Assembly (NCBI RefSeq): GCF_964106895.1
Contig: NW_027414678.1
Coordinates: forward strand, 310,001 to 374,000
DNA length: 64,000 nucleotides
Source of the DNA: Numenius arquata
Taxonomy: Eukaryota; Chordata; Aves; Charadriiformes; Scolopacidae
Direction: 5' to 3'
Part shown: positions 9,687 through 21,677 of the stretch, in pieces
Position numbering within the stretch: position 1 is the stretch's first letter
How the letters are laid out: every line of letters starts with the position of its first letter
Position numbers and translations under genes: made by a program
The notes under the pieces: generated by a model
Seen by the model: only the letters and a program-made list of their open reading frames with translations
What the model was told of the DNA's origin: nothing
Database searches by the model: none

Positions 9687-12410
9687 GGGAACTACTTGCA
9701 TTGCCACCCAGACTTTGGGGCTGCGGCTTTCCTGGCCACGCTATCCTCAAAAGCACCTTTTGTTCACTTTTTCCCAGCACCGGCCTCCAATATGAAGAAC
9801 ATCCAGAGCTGAGATCTACACCCAAGGCTGTAGCCGGAATAACTCTTGCTTGTTTTCAAGGTCTCTGGGAACTACTTGCATTGCTACCCAGACTTTGGGG
9901 CTGTGGGCTTTCCTGGCCACTCTATCCACAAAAGCACCTTTTGTTCACTTTCTCCCAGCACCGGCCTCCAAAAATTCCAAACGTCCTGGCCTGGATCCCA
10001 CACCCAAGGTGGCAGGCAGAACAACTCTTGCTTTCTTTCAAGGTGTCTGGAAACTACTAGCATTGCTACCCAGACTTTGGGGCTGCGGGCTTTCCTGGCC
10101 ACTCTATCCACAAAAGCACCTTTTGTTCACTTTTTCCCAACACCGGCCTCCAATATGCTGATCGTCCTGGCCTGGCTCCCAAAACCAAGGTAGCAGCCAG
10201 AACAACTCTTGCTTTTTTTAAAGTCTCTGGGAACTACTTGCATTGTCACCCAGAGTTTGGGGCTGCGGGCTTTCCTGGCCACTCTGTCCTCACAAGCAAC
10301 TTTTTTCTTTATCATTTTCCTGCACCGGGCCATAAAAATTCCTGCCGTCAGGAGCTGACTCCAACAACCAAGGTGGCAGCCAGAACATCTTTAGATTTTT
10401 AGGAACTCCTCTGGGAACTACTTGCATTGCCACCCAGACTTTGGGGCTGCGGCTTTCCTGGCCACGCTATCCTCAAAAGCACCTTTTGTTCACTTTTTCC
10501 CAGCACCGGCCTCCAATATGAAGAACATCCAGTGCTGAGATCTACACCCAAGGCTGTAGCCAGAACAACTCATACTTTCTTTCAAGGTCTCTGGGAACTA
10601 CTTGCATTGCTACCCAGACTTTGGGGCTGCGGGCTTTCCTGGCCACTCTATCCACAAAAGCACCTTTTGTTGTCTTTCTCCCAGCACCGGCCTCCAAAAA
10701 TTCCAAACGTCCTGGCCTGGTTCCCACACCCAAGGTGGCAGGCAGAACAACTCTTGCTTTCTTTCAAGGTGTCTGGAAACTACTAGCATTGCTACCCAGA
10801 CTTTGGGGCTGCGGGCTTTCCTGGCCACTCTATCCACAAAAGCACCTTTTGTTCACTTTATCCCAGCACCGGCCTCCACAATTCCAAACGTCCTGGCCTG
10901 GCTCCTACAACCCAAGGTGGCAGCCAGAACACCTCCTGCTTCTTTTGAACGTCTCTCGGAACTACTTGCATTGGCACCCAGACTTCGGGTCTGTGGGCTT
11001 TTCTGACCACTCTATCCTCAAATGCACCTTTTTTTCACTTTTTCCCAGCACCGGACCCCAATATGCCGACCATCCTGGCCTGGCTCCCACAGCCAAGGTG
11101 GCAGCCAGAACAACTCTAGCTTTCTTTCAAGGTCTCTGGGAACTACTTGCCTTGCCACACAGACTTTGGGGCTGCGGGCTTTCCTGGCCACTCTATCTTC
11201 AAAAGCACCTTTTTCTTTATTATATTCCTGCACCGGGTCATAAAAATTCCGACCTACAGAAGCTGATTCCCACAACCAAGAATGCCGCCAAAACACCTTT
11301 GGATTATTAGGAACTCCTCTGGGAACTACTTGCATTGCCACCCAGACTTTGGGGCTGTGGGCTTTCCTGGCCACTCTATCCTCACAAGCACCTTTTGTTC
11401 ACTTTCTCCCAGCACCGGCCTCCAAAAATTCCAAACGATAGGAGCTGACTCCACAACCCAGGTGGCAGCCAGAACACCTCCTGCTTCTTTTGAACGTCTC
11501 TGAGAACTACTTGCATTGCCACCCAGACTTTGGGGCTGAGTGCTTTCCTGACCACTCTATCCACAAAAGCACCTTTTGTTCACTTTTTCCCTGCACCGGC
11601 CTCCAATATGAAGAACATCCAGAGCTGAGATCTACACCCAATGCGGTAGCCAGAATAACTCTTGCTTGTTTTCAAGGTCTCTGGGAACTACTTGCATTGC
11701 CAACCAGACTTTGGGGCTGCGGGCTTTCCTGGCCACTCTGTCCTCACAAGCACCTTTTGTTCACTTTCTCCCAGCACCGGCCTCCAAAAATTCCAAACGT
11801 CCTGGCCTGGCTCCTACAACCCAAGGTGGCAGCCAGAACAACTCATACTTTCTTTCAAGGTCTCTGGGAACTACTTGCATTGCCACCCAGACTTTGGGGC
11901 TGAGTGCTTTCCTGACCACTCTATCCACAAAAGAACCTTTTGTTCACTTTTTCCCAGCACCGGCCTCCAATATGACGAACATCCAGAGCTGAGACCTACA
12001 CCCAAGGCTGTAGCCAGAATAACTCTTGCTTGTTTTCAAGGTCTCTGGGAGCTACTTGCATTGCCACCCAGACTTTGGGGCTGCGGGCTTTCCTGGCCAC
12101 TCTATCCACAAAAGCACCTTTTGTTCACTTTTTCCCAACACCGGCCTCCAATATGCTGATCGTCCTGGCCTGGCTCCCAAAACCAAGGTAGCAGCCAGAA
12201 CAACTCTTGCTTTTTTTAAAGTCTCTGGGAACTACTTGCATTGTCACCCAGAGTTTGGGGCTGCGGGCTTTCCTGGCCACTCTGTCCTCACAAGCAACTT
12301 TTTTCTTTATCATTTTCCTGCACCGGGCCATAAAAATTCCTGTCGTCAGGAGCTGACTCCAACAACCAAGGTGGCAGCCAGAACATCTTTAGATTTTTAG
12401 GAACTCCTCT
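9687..12410 (+). repeat. 15-monomer HOR, copy 1 (2,724 bp)
   Basis: The order is e ag g c e ag a b d h e a e' g c. The next e monomer begins exactly 2,724 bp later. Distinguishing bases noted in this copy include gccgaccatcc near 11,065 and gccaaccagac near 11,700. Very few differences from copy 2 are visible, which implies recent amplification. Confidence 0.95.
11321..11501 (+). repeat. Monomer class h (representative)
   Basis: This 181 bp monomer has aaattccaaacgataggagc, then tgactccacaacccaggtgg and the tail acctcctgcttcttttgaac. The gataggagctgactcc segment resembles the ggagctgactcc of class c joined to an a-type front. This suggests h arose as an a/c hybrid that then spread. One branch has cacaacccgggtgg (21.4-21.8, 23.9, 29.2, 41.2, 48.2, 53.8 and 61.4 kb). 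Confidence 0.9.
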
Positions 12411-15134
12411 GGGAACTACTTGCATTGCCACCCAGACTTTGGGGCTGCGGCTTTCCTGGCCACGCTATCCTCAAAAGCACCTTTTGTTCACTTTTTCCCA
12501 GCACCGGCCTCCAATATGAAGAACATCCAGAGCTGAGATCTACACCCAAGGCTGTAGCCGGAATAACTCTTGCTTGTTTTCAAGGTCTCTGGGAACTACT
12601 TGCATTGCTACCCAGACTTTGGGGCTGTGGGCTTTCCTGGCCACTCTATCCACAAAAGCACCTTTTGTTCACTTTCTCCCAGCACCGGCCTCCAAAAATT
12701 CCAAACGTCCTGGCCTGGATCCCACACCCAAGGTGGCAGGCAGAACAACTCTTGCTTTCTTTCAAGGTGTCTGGAAACTACTAGCATTGCTACCCAGACT
12801 TTGGGGCTGCGGGCTTTCCTGGCCACTCTATCCACAAAAGCACCTTTTGTTCACTTTTTCCCAACACCGGCCTCCAATATGCTGATCGTCCTGGCCTGGC
12901 TCCCAAAACCAAGGTAGCAGCCAGAACAACTCTTGCTTTTTTTAAAGTCTCTGGGAACTACTTGCATTGTCACCCAGAGTTTGGGGCTGCGGGCTTTCCT
13001 GGCCACTCTGTCCTCACAAGCAACTTTTTTCTTTATCATTTTCCTGCACCGGGCCATAAAAATTCCTGCCGTCAGGAGCTGACTCCAACAACCAAGGTGG
13101 CAGCCAGAACATCTTTAGATTTTTAGGAACTCCTCTGGGAACTACTTGCATTGCCACCCAGACTTTGGGGCTGCGGCTTTCCTGGCCACGCTATCCTCAA
13201 AAGCACCTTTTGTTCACTTTTTCCCAGCACCGGCCTCCAATATGAAGAACATCCAGTGCTGAGATCTACACCCAAGGCTGTAGCCAGAACAACTCATACT
13301 TTCTTTCAAGGTCTCTGGGAACTACTTGCATTGCTACCCAGACTTTGGGGCTGCGGGCTTTCCTGGCCACTCTATCCACAAAAGCACCTTTTGTTGTCTT
13401 TCTCCCAGCACCGGCCTCCAAAAATTCCAAACGTCCTGGCCTGGTTCCCACACCCAAGGTGGCAGGCAGAACAACTCTTGCTTTCTTTCAAGGTGTCTGG
13501 AAACTACTAGCATTGCTACCCAGACTTTGGGGCTGCGGGCTTTCCTGGCCACTCTATCCACAAAAGCACCTTTTGTTCACTTTATCCCAGCACCGGCCTC
13601 CACAATTCCAAACGTCCTGGCCTGGCTCCTACAACCCAAGGTGGCAGCCAGAACACCTCCTGCTTCTTTTGAACGTCTCTCGGAACTACTTGCATTGGCA
13701 CCCAGACTTCGGGTCTGTGGGCTTTTCTGACCACTCTATCCTCAAATGCACCTTTTTTTCACTTTTTCCCAGCACCGGACCCCAATATGCCGAACATCCT
13801 GGCCTGGCTCCCACAGCCAAGGTGGCAGCCAGAACAACTCTAGCTTTCTTTCAAGGTCTCTGGGAACTACTTGCCTTGCCACACAGACTTTGGGGCTGCG
13901 GGCTTTCCTGGCCACTCTATCTTCAAAAGCACCTTTTTCTTTATTATATTCCTGCACCGGGTCATAAAAATTCCGACCTACAGAAGCTGATTCCCACAAC
14001 CAAGAATGCCGCCAAAACACCTTTGGATTATTAGGAACTCCTCTGGGAACTACTTGCATTGCCACCCAGACTTTGGGGCTGTGGGCTTTCCTGGCCACTC
14101 TATCCTCACAAGCACCTTTTGTTCACTTTCTCCCAGCACCGGCCTCCAAAAATTCCAAACGATAGGAGCTGACTCCACAACCCAGGTGGCAGCCAGAACA
14201 CCTCCTGCTTCTTTTGAACGTCTCTGAGAACTACTTGCATTGCCACCCAGACTTTGGGGCTGAGTGCTTTCCTGACCACTCTATCCACAAAAGCACCTTT
14301 TGTTCACTTTTTCCCTGCACCGGCCTCCAATATGAAGAACATCCAGAGCTGAGATCTACACCCAATGCGGTAGCCAGAATAACTCTTGCTTGTTTTCAAG
14401 GTCTCTGGGAACTACTTGCATTGCCACCCAGACTTTGGGGCTGCGGGCTTTCCTGGCCACTCTGTCCTCACAAGCACCTTTTGTTCACTTTCTCCCAGCA
14501 CCGGCCTCCAAAAATTCCAAACGTCCTGGCCTGGCTCCTACAACCCAAGGTGGCAGCCAGAACAACTCATACTTTCTTTCAAGGTCTCTGGGAACTACTT
14601 GCATTGCCACCCAGACTTTGGGGCTGAGTGCTTTCCTGACCACTCTATCCACAAAAGAACCTTTTGTTCACTTTTTCCCAGCACCGGCCTCCAATATGAC
14701 GAACATCCAGAGCTGAGACCTACACCCAAGGCTGTAGCCAGAATAACTCTTGCTTGTTTTCAAGGTCTCTGGGAGCTACTTGCATTGCCACCCAGACTTT
14801 GGGGCTGCGGGCTTTCCTGGCCACTCTATCCACAAAAGCACCTTTTGTTCACTTTTTCCCAACACCGGCCTCCAATATGCTGATCGTCCTGGCCTGGCTC
14901 CCAAAACCAAGGTAGCAGCCAGAACAACTCTTGCTTTTTTTAAAGTCTCTGGGAACTACTTGCATTGTCACCCAGAGTTTGGGGCTGCGGGCTTTCCTGG
15001 CCACTCTGTCCTCACAAGCAACTTTTTTCTTTATCATTTTCCTGCACCGGGCCATAAAAATTCCTGTCGTCAGGAGCTGACTCCAACAACCAAGGTGGCA
15101 GCCAGAACATCTTTAGATTTTTAGGAACTCCTCT
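12411..15134 (+). repeat. 15-monomer HOR, copy 2 (2,724 bp)
   Basis: It has the same 15-class order as copy 1. I noted gccgaacatcc and gccacccagac at the two places where copy 1 differs. Copies 1 and 2 share length to the base, so no indels separate them. Confidence 0.95.
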
Positions 15135-17195
15135 GGGAACTACTTGCATTGCCACCCAGACTTTGGGGCTGCGGCTTTCCTGGCCACGCTATCCTCAAAA
15201 GCACCTTTTGTTCACTTTTTCCCAGCACCGGCCTCCAATATGAAGAACATCCAGAGCTGAGATCTACACCCAAGGCTGTAGCCGGAATAACTCTTGCTTG
15301 TTTTCAAGGTCTCTGGGAACTACTTGCATTGCTACCCAGACTTTGGGGCTGTGGGCTTTCCTGGCCACTCTATCCACAAAAGCACCTTTTGTTCACTTTC
15401 TCCCAGCACCGGCCTCCAAAAATTCCAAACGTCCTGGCCTGGATCCCACACCCAAGGTGGCAGGCAGAACAACTCTTGCTTTCTTTCAAGGTGTCTGGAA
15501 ACTACTAGCATTGCTACCCAGACTTTGGGGCTGCGGGCTTTCCTGGCCACTCTATCCACAAAAGCACCTTTTGTTCACTTTTTCCCAACACCGGCCTCCA
15601 ATATGCTGATCGTCCTGGCCTGGCTCCCAAAACCAAGGTAGCAGCCAGAACAACTCTTGCTTTTTTTAAAGTCTCTGGGAACTACTTGCATTGTCACCCA
15701 GAGTTTGGGGCTGCGGGCTTTCCTGGCCACTCTGTCCTCACAAGCAACTTTTTTCTTTATCATTTTCCTGCACCGGGCCATAAAAATTCCTGCCGTCAGG
15801 AGCTGACTCCAACAACCAAGGTGGCAGCCAGAACATCTTTAGATTTTTAGGAACTCCTCTGGGAACTACTTGCATTGCCACCCAGACTTTGGGGCTGCGG
15901 CTTTCCTGGCCACGCTATCCTCAAAAGCACCTTTTGTTCACTTTTTCCCAGCACCGGCCTCCAATATGAAGAACATCCAGTGCTGAGATCTACACCCAAG
16001 GCTGTAGCCAGAACAACTCATACTTTCTTTCAAGGTCTCTGGGAACTACTTGCATTGCTACCCAGACTTTGGGGCTGCGGGCTTTCCTGGCCACTCTATC
16101 CACAAAAGCACCTTTTGTTGTCTTTCTCCCAGCACCGGCCTCCAAAAATTCCAAACGTCCTGGCCTGGATCCCACACCCAAGGTGGCAGGCAGAACAACT
16201 CTTGCTTTCTTTCAAGGTGTCTGGAAACTACTAGCATTGCTACCCAGACTTTGGGGCTGCGGGCTTTCCTGGCCACTCTATCCACAAAAGCACCTTTTGT
16301 TCACTTTATCCCAGCACCGGCCTCCACAATTCCAAACGTCCTGGCCTGGCTCCTACAACCCAAGGTGGCAGCCAGAACACCTCCTGCTTCTTTTGAACGT
16401 CTCTCGGAACTACTTGCATTGGCACCCAGACTTCGGGTCTGTGGGCTTTTCTGACCACTCTATCCTCAAATGCACCTTTTTTTCACTTTTTCCCAGCACC
16501 GGACCCCAATATGCCGACCATCCTGGCCTGGCTCCCACAGCCAAGGTGGCAGCCAGAACAACTCTAGCTTTCTTTCAAGGTCTCTGGGAACTACTTGCCT
16601 TGCCACACAGACTTTGGGGCTGCGGGCTTTCCTGGCCACTCTATCTTCAAAAGCACCTTTTTCTTTATTATATTCCTGCACCGGGTCATAAAAATTCCGA
16701 CCTACAGAAGCTGATTCCCACAACCAAGAATGCCGCCAAAACACCTTTGGATTATTAGGAACTCCTCTGGGAACTACTTGCATTGCCACCCAGACTTTGG
16801 GGCTGTGGGCTTTCCTGGCCACTCTATCCTCACAAGCACCTTTTGTTCACTTTCTCCCAGCACCGGCCTCCAAAAATTCAAAACGATAGGAGCTGACTCC
16901 ACAACCCAGGTGGCAGCCAGAACACCTCCTGCTTCTTTTGAACGTCTCTGAGAACTACTTGCATTGCCACCCAGACTTTGGGGCTGAGTGCTTTCCTGAC
17001 CACTCTATCCACAAAAGCACCTTTTGTTCACTTTTTCCCTGCACCGGCCTCCAATATGAAGAACATCCAGAGCTGAGATCTACACCCAATGCGGTAGCCA
17101 GAATAACTCTTGCTTGTTTTCAAGGTCTCTGGGAACTACTTGCATTGCCAACCAGACTTTGGGGCTGCGGGCTTTCCTGGCCACTCTGTCCTCAC
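15135..17195 (+). repeat. 15-monomer HOR, copy 3 (partial)
   Basis: It follows copies 1 and 2 through e ag g c e ag a b d h e. It then departs inside the next monomer, near 17,195, where caagcacctttt is replaced by caagcaactttttt of class c. One marker, ggatcccac near 16,170, differs from ggttcccac in the other two copies. The class c that follows reads cactggaccataaaaattcc, a form found only here and near 20,850. Confidence 0.92.
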
Positions 17196-18768
17196 AAGCA
17201 ACTTTTTTCTTCATCATTTTCCTGCACTGGACCATAAAAATTCCTGCCGTCAGGAGCTGACTCCAACAACCAAGGTGGCAGCCAGAACATCTTTAGATTT
17301 TTAGGAATTCCTCTGGGAACAATTTGCATTGCCACCCAGACTTTGGGGCTGCGGGCTTTCCTGGCCACTCTATCCTCAAAAGCACCTTTTGTTCTCTTTC
17401 TCCCAGCACCGGCCTCCAAAAATTCCAATCGTCCTGGCCTGGCTCCTACAACCCAAGGCGGTAGCCAGAATAACTCTTGCTTGTTTTCAAGGTCTCTGGG
17501 AGCTACTTGCTTTGCCACCCAGACTTTGGGGCTGCGGGCTTACCTGGCCACTCTATCCTCAAAAGCACCTTTTGTTCACTTTCTCCCAGCACCGGCCTCC
17601 AAAAATTCCAAACGTCCTGGCCTGGCTCCTACAACCCAAGGTGGCAGCCAGAACAACTCATACTTTCGTTCAAGGTCTCTGGGAACTACTTGCATTGCCA
17701 CCCAGACTTTGGGGCTGCGGGCTTTCCTGGCCACTCTATCCTCAAAAGGACCTTTTGTACACTTTATCCCCGCTCCGGCCTACAGTACGCCGATCGTCCG
17801 GAGATGAGTCCTACTCCCAAGGTGGCAGCCAGAACAACTCTTACTTTCTTTCAAGGACTCTGGGAACTACTTGCATTGCCACCCAGACTTTGGGGCTGCG
17901 GGCTTTCCTGGCCACTCTATCCACAAAAGCACCTTTTGTTCACTTTTTCCCAACACCGCCCTCCAATATGCCGAACATCCTGGCCTGGCTCCCACAGCCA
18001 AGGTGGCAGCCAGAACAACTCTTGCTTTCTTTCAAGGTCTCTGGGAACTACTTGCATTGCCACCCAGACTTTGGGGCTGCGGCTTTCCTGGCCACGCTAT
18101 CCTCAAAAGCACCTTTTGTTCACTTTTTCCCAGCACCGGCCTCCAATATGAAGAACATCCAGAGCTGAGATCTACACCCAAGGCTGTAGCCGGAATAACT
18201 CCTGCTTGTTTTCAAGGTCTCTGGGAACTACTTGCATTGCTACCCAGACTTTGGGGCTGTGGGCTTTCCTGGCCACTCTATCCTCAAAAGCACCTTTTGT
18301 TCACTTTCTCCCAGCACCGGCCTCCAAAAATTCCAAACGTCCTGGCCTGGTTCCCACACCCAAGGTGGCAGGCAGAACAACTCTTGCTTTCTTTCAAGGT
18401 GTCTGGAAACTACTCGCATTGCTACCCAGACTTTGGGGCTGCGGGCTTTCCTGGCCACTCTATCCACAAAAGCACCTTTTGTTCACTTTTTCCCAACACC
18501 GGCCTCCAATATGCTGATCGTCCTGGCCTGGCTCCCAAAACCAAGGTAGCAGCCAGAACAACTCTTGCTTTTTTTAAAGTCTCTGGGAACTACTTGCATT
18601 GTCACCCAGAGTTTGGGGCTGCGGGCTTTCCTGGCCACTCTGTCCTCACAAGCAACTTTTTTCTTTATCATTTTCCTGCACCGGGCCATAAAAATTCCTG
18701 TCGTCAGGAGCTGACTCCAACAACCAAGGTGGCAGCCAGAAGATCTTGAGATTTTTAGGAACTCCTCT
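17196..18768 (+). repeat. Transitional stretch between HOR domains
   Basis: The order is c a' a f b e ag g c. It begins inside the partial third 15-mer and ends at the e monomer at 18,769. The f copy has gatcgtccggagatgag (agatgag for agctgag), a variant also seen in the 12-mer units near 21.97 and 24.13 kb. The b copy has a g'-like front to its middle (cccaacaccgccctcc). Both features link this stretch with the 12-mer domain. Confidence 0.8.
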
Positions 18769-21350
18769 GGGAACTACTTGCATTGCCACCCAGACTTTGG
18801 GGCTGCGGCTTTCCTGGCCACGCTATCCTCAAAAGCACCTTTTGTTCACTTTTTCCCAGCACCGGCCTCCAATATGAAGAACATCCAGTGCTGAGATCTA
18901 CACCCAAGGCTGTAGCCGGAATAACTCTTGCTTGTTTTCAAGGTCTCTGGGAACTACTTGCATTGCTACCCAGACTTTGGGGCTGTGGGCTTTCCTGGCC
19001 ACTCTATCCTCAAAAGCACCTTTTGTTCACTTTCTCCCAGCACCGGCCTCCAAAAATTCCAAACGTCCTGGCCTGGTTCCCACACCCAAGGTGGCAGGCA
19101 GAACAACTCTTGCTTTCTTTCAAGGTGTCTGGAAACTACTAGCATTGCTACCCAGACTTTGGGGCTGCGGGCTTTCCTGGCCACTCTATCCACAAAAGCA
19201 CCTTTTGTTCACTTTTTCCCAACACCGGCCTCCAATATGCTGATCGTCCTGGCCTGGCTCCTACAACCCAAGGTAGCAGCCAGAACAACTCTTGCTTTTT
19301 TTAAAGTCTCTGGGAACTACTTGCATTGTCACCCAGAGTTTGGGGCTGCGGGCTTTCCTGGCCACTCTGTCCTCACAAGCAACATTTTTCTTTATCATTT
19401 TCCTGCACCGGGCCATAAAAATTCCTGCCGTCAGGAGCTGACTCCAACAACCAAGGTGGCAGCCAGAACATCTTTAGATTTTTAGGAACTCCTCTGGGAA
19501 CTACTTGCATTGCCACCCAGACTTTGGGGCTGCGGCTTTCCTGGCCACGCTATCCTCAAAAGCACCTTTTGTTCACTTTTTACCAGCACCGGCCTCCAAT
19601 ATGAAGAACATCCAGTGCTGAGATCTACACCCAAGGCTGTAGCCAGAACAACTCATACTTTCTTTCAAGGTCTCTGGGAACTACTTGCATTGCTACCCAG
19701 ACTTTGGGGCTGCGGGCTTTCCTGGCCACTCTATCCACAAAAGCACCTTTTGTTGTCTTTCTCCCAGCACCGGCCTCCAAAAATTCCAAACGTCCTGGCC
19801 TGGTTCCCACACCCAAGGTGGCAGGCCGAACAACTCTTGCTTTCTTTCAAGGTGTCTGGAAACTACTAGCATTGCTACCCAGACTTTGGGGCTGCGGGCT
19901 TTCCTGGCCACTCTATCCACAAAAGCACCTTTTGTTCACTTTATCCCAGCACCGGCCTCCACAATTCCAAACGTCCTGGCCTGGCTCCTACAACCCAAGG
20001 TGGCAGCCAGAACACCTCCTGCTTCTTTTGAACGTCTCTCGGAACTACTTGCATTGGCACCCAGACTTCGGGTCTGTGGGCTTTTCTGACCACTCTATCC
20101 TCAAATGCACCTTTTTTTCACTTTTTCCCAGCACCGGACCCCAATATGCCGACCATCCTGGCCTGGCTCCCACAGCCAAGGTGGCAGCCAGAACAACTCT
20201 AGCTTTCTTTCAAGGTCTCTGGGAACTACTTGCCTTGCCACACAGACTTTGGGGCTGCGGGCTTTCCTGGCCACTCTATCTTCAAAAGCACCTTTTTCTT
20301 TATTATATTCCTGCACCGGGTCATAAAAATTCCGACCTACAGAAGCTGATTCCCACAACCAAGAATGCCGCCAAAACACCTTTGGATTATTAGGAACTCC
20401 TCTGGGAACTACTTGCATTGCTACCCAGACTTTGGGGCTGTGGGCTTTCCTGGCCACTCTATCCTCACAAGCACCTTTTGTTCACTTTCTCCCAGCACCG
20501 GCCTCCAAAAATTCCAAACGATAGGAGCTGACTCCACAACCCAGGTGGCAGCCAGAACACCTCCTGCTTCTTTTGAACGTCTCTGAGAACTACTTGCATT
20601 GCCACCCAGACTTTGGGGCTGAGTGCTTTCCTGACCACTCTATCCACAAAAGCACCTTTTGTTCACTTTTTCCCTGCACCGGCCTCCAATATGAAGAACA
20701 TCCAGAGCTGAGATCTACACCCAATGCGGTAGCCAGAATAACTCTTGCTTGTTTTCAAGGTCTCTGGGAACTACTTGCATTGCCAACCAGACTTTGGGGC
20801 TGCGGGCTTTCCTGGCCACTCTGTCCTCACAAGCAACTTTTTTCTTCATCATTTTCCTGCACTGGACCATAAAAATTCCTGCCGTCAGGAGCTGACTCCA
20901 ACAACCAAGGTGGCAGCCAGAACATCTTTAGATTTTTAGGAATTCCTCTGGGAACAATTTGCATTGCCACCCAGACTTTGGGGCTGCGGGCTTTCCTGGC
21001 CACTCTATCCTCAAAAGCACCTTTTGTTCTCTTTCTCCCAGCACCGGCCTCCAAAAATTCCAATCGTCCTGGCCTGGCTCCTACAACCCAAGGCGGTAGC
21101 CAGAATAACTCTTGCTTGTTTTCAAGGTCTCTGGGAGCTACTTGCTTTGCCACCCGGACTTTGGGGCTGCGGGCTTACCTGGCCACTCTATCCTCAAAAG
21201 CACCTTTTGTTCACTTTCTCCCAGCACCGGCCTCCAAAAATTCCAAACGTCCTGGCCTGGCTCCTACAACCCAAGGTGGCAGCCAGAACAACTCATACTT
21301 TCTTTCAAGGTCTCTGGGAACTACTTGCATTGCCACCCAGACTTTGGGGC
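18769..21350 (+). repeat. Copy of 15.1-17.7 kb at a 3,634/3,635 bp offset
   Basis: Landmarks recur at 15,135 and 18,769 (offset 3,634), then at 15,875 and 19,510 and at 17,329 and 20,964 (offset 3,635). The one-base change coincides with a hybrid g/a monomer at 19131-19311. Both copies contain the rare class c with cactggaccata. The match ends near 17,715 and 21,350, where ggctgcgggc is replaced by ggctgtgcgc. Confidence 0.92.
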
Positions 21351-21677
21351 TGTGCGCTTTCCTGGCCACTCTATCCTCAAAAGAACCTTTTGTTCACTTT
21401 CTCCCAGCACCGGCCTCCAAAAATTCAAAACGATAGGAGCTGACTCCACAACCCGGGTGGCAGCCAGAACACCTCCTGCTTCTTTTGAACGTCTCTGAGA
21501 ACTACTTGCATTGCCACCCAGACTTTGGGGCTGAGTGCTTTCCTGACCACTCTATCCACAAAAGCACCTTTTGTTCACTTTTTCCCAGCACCGGCCTCCA
21601 ATATGACGAACATCAAGAGCTGAGATCTACACACAAGGCTGTAGCCAGAATAAATCTTGCTTGTTTTCAAGGTCTCT

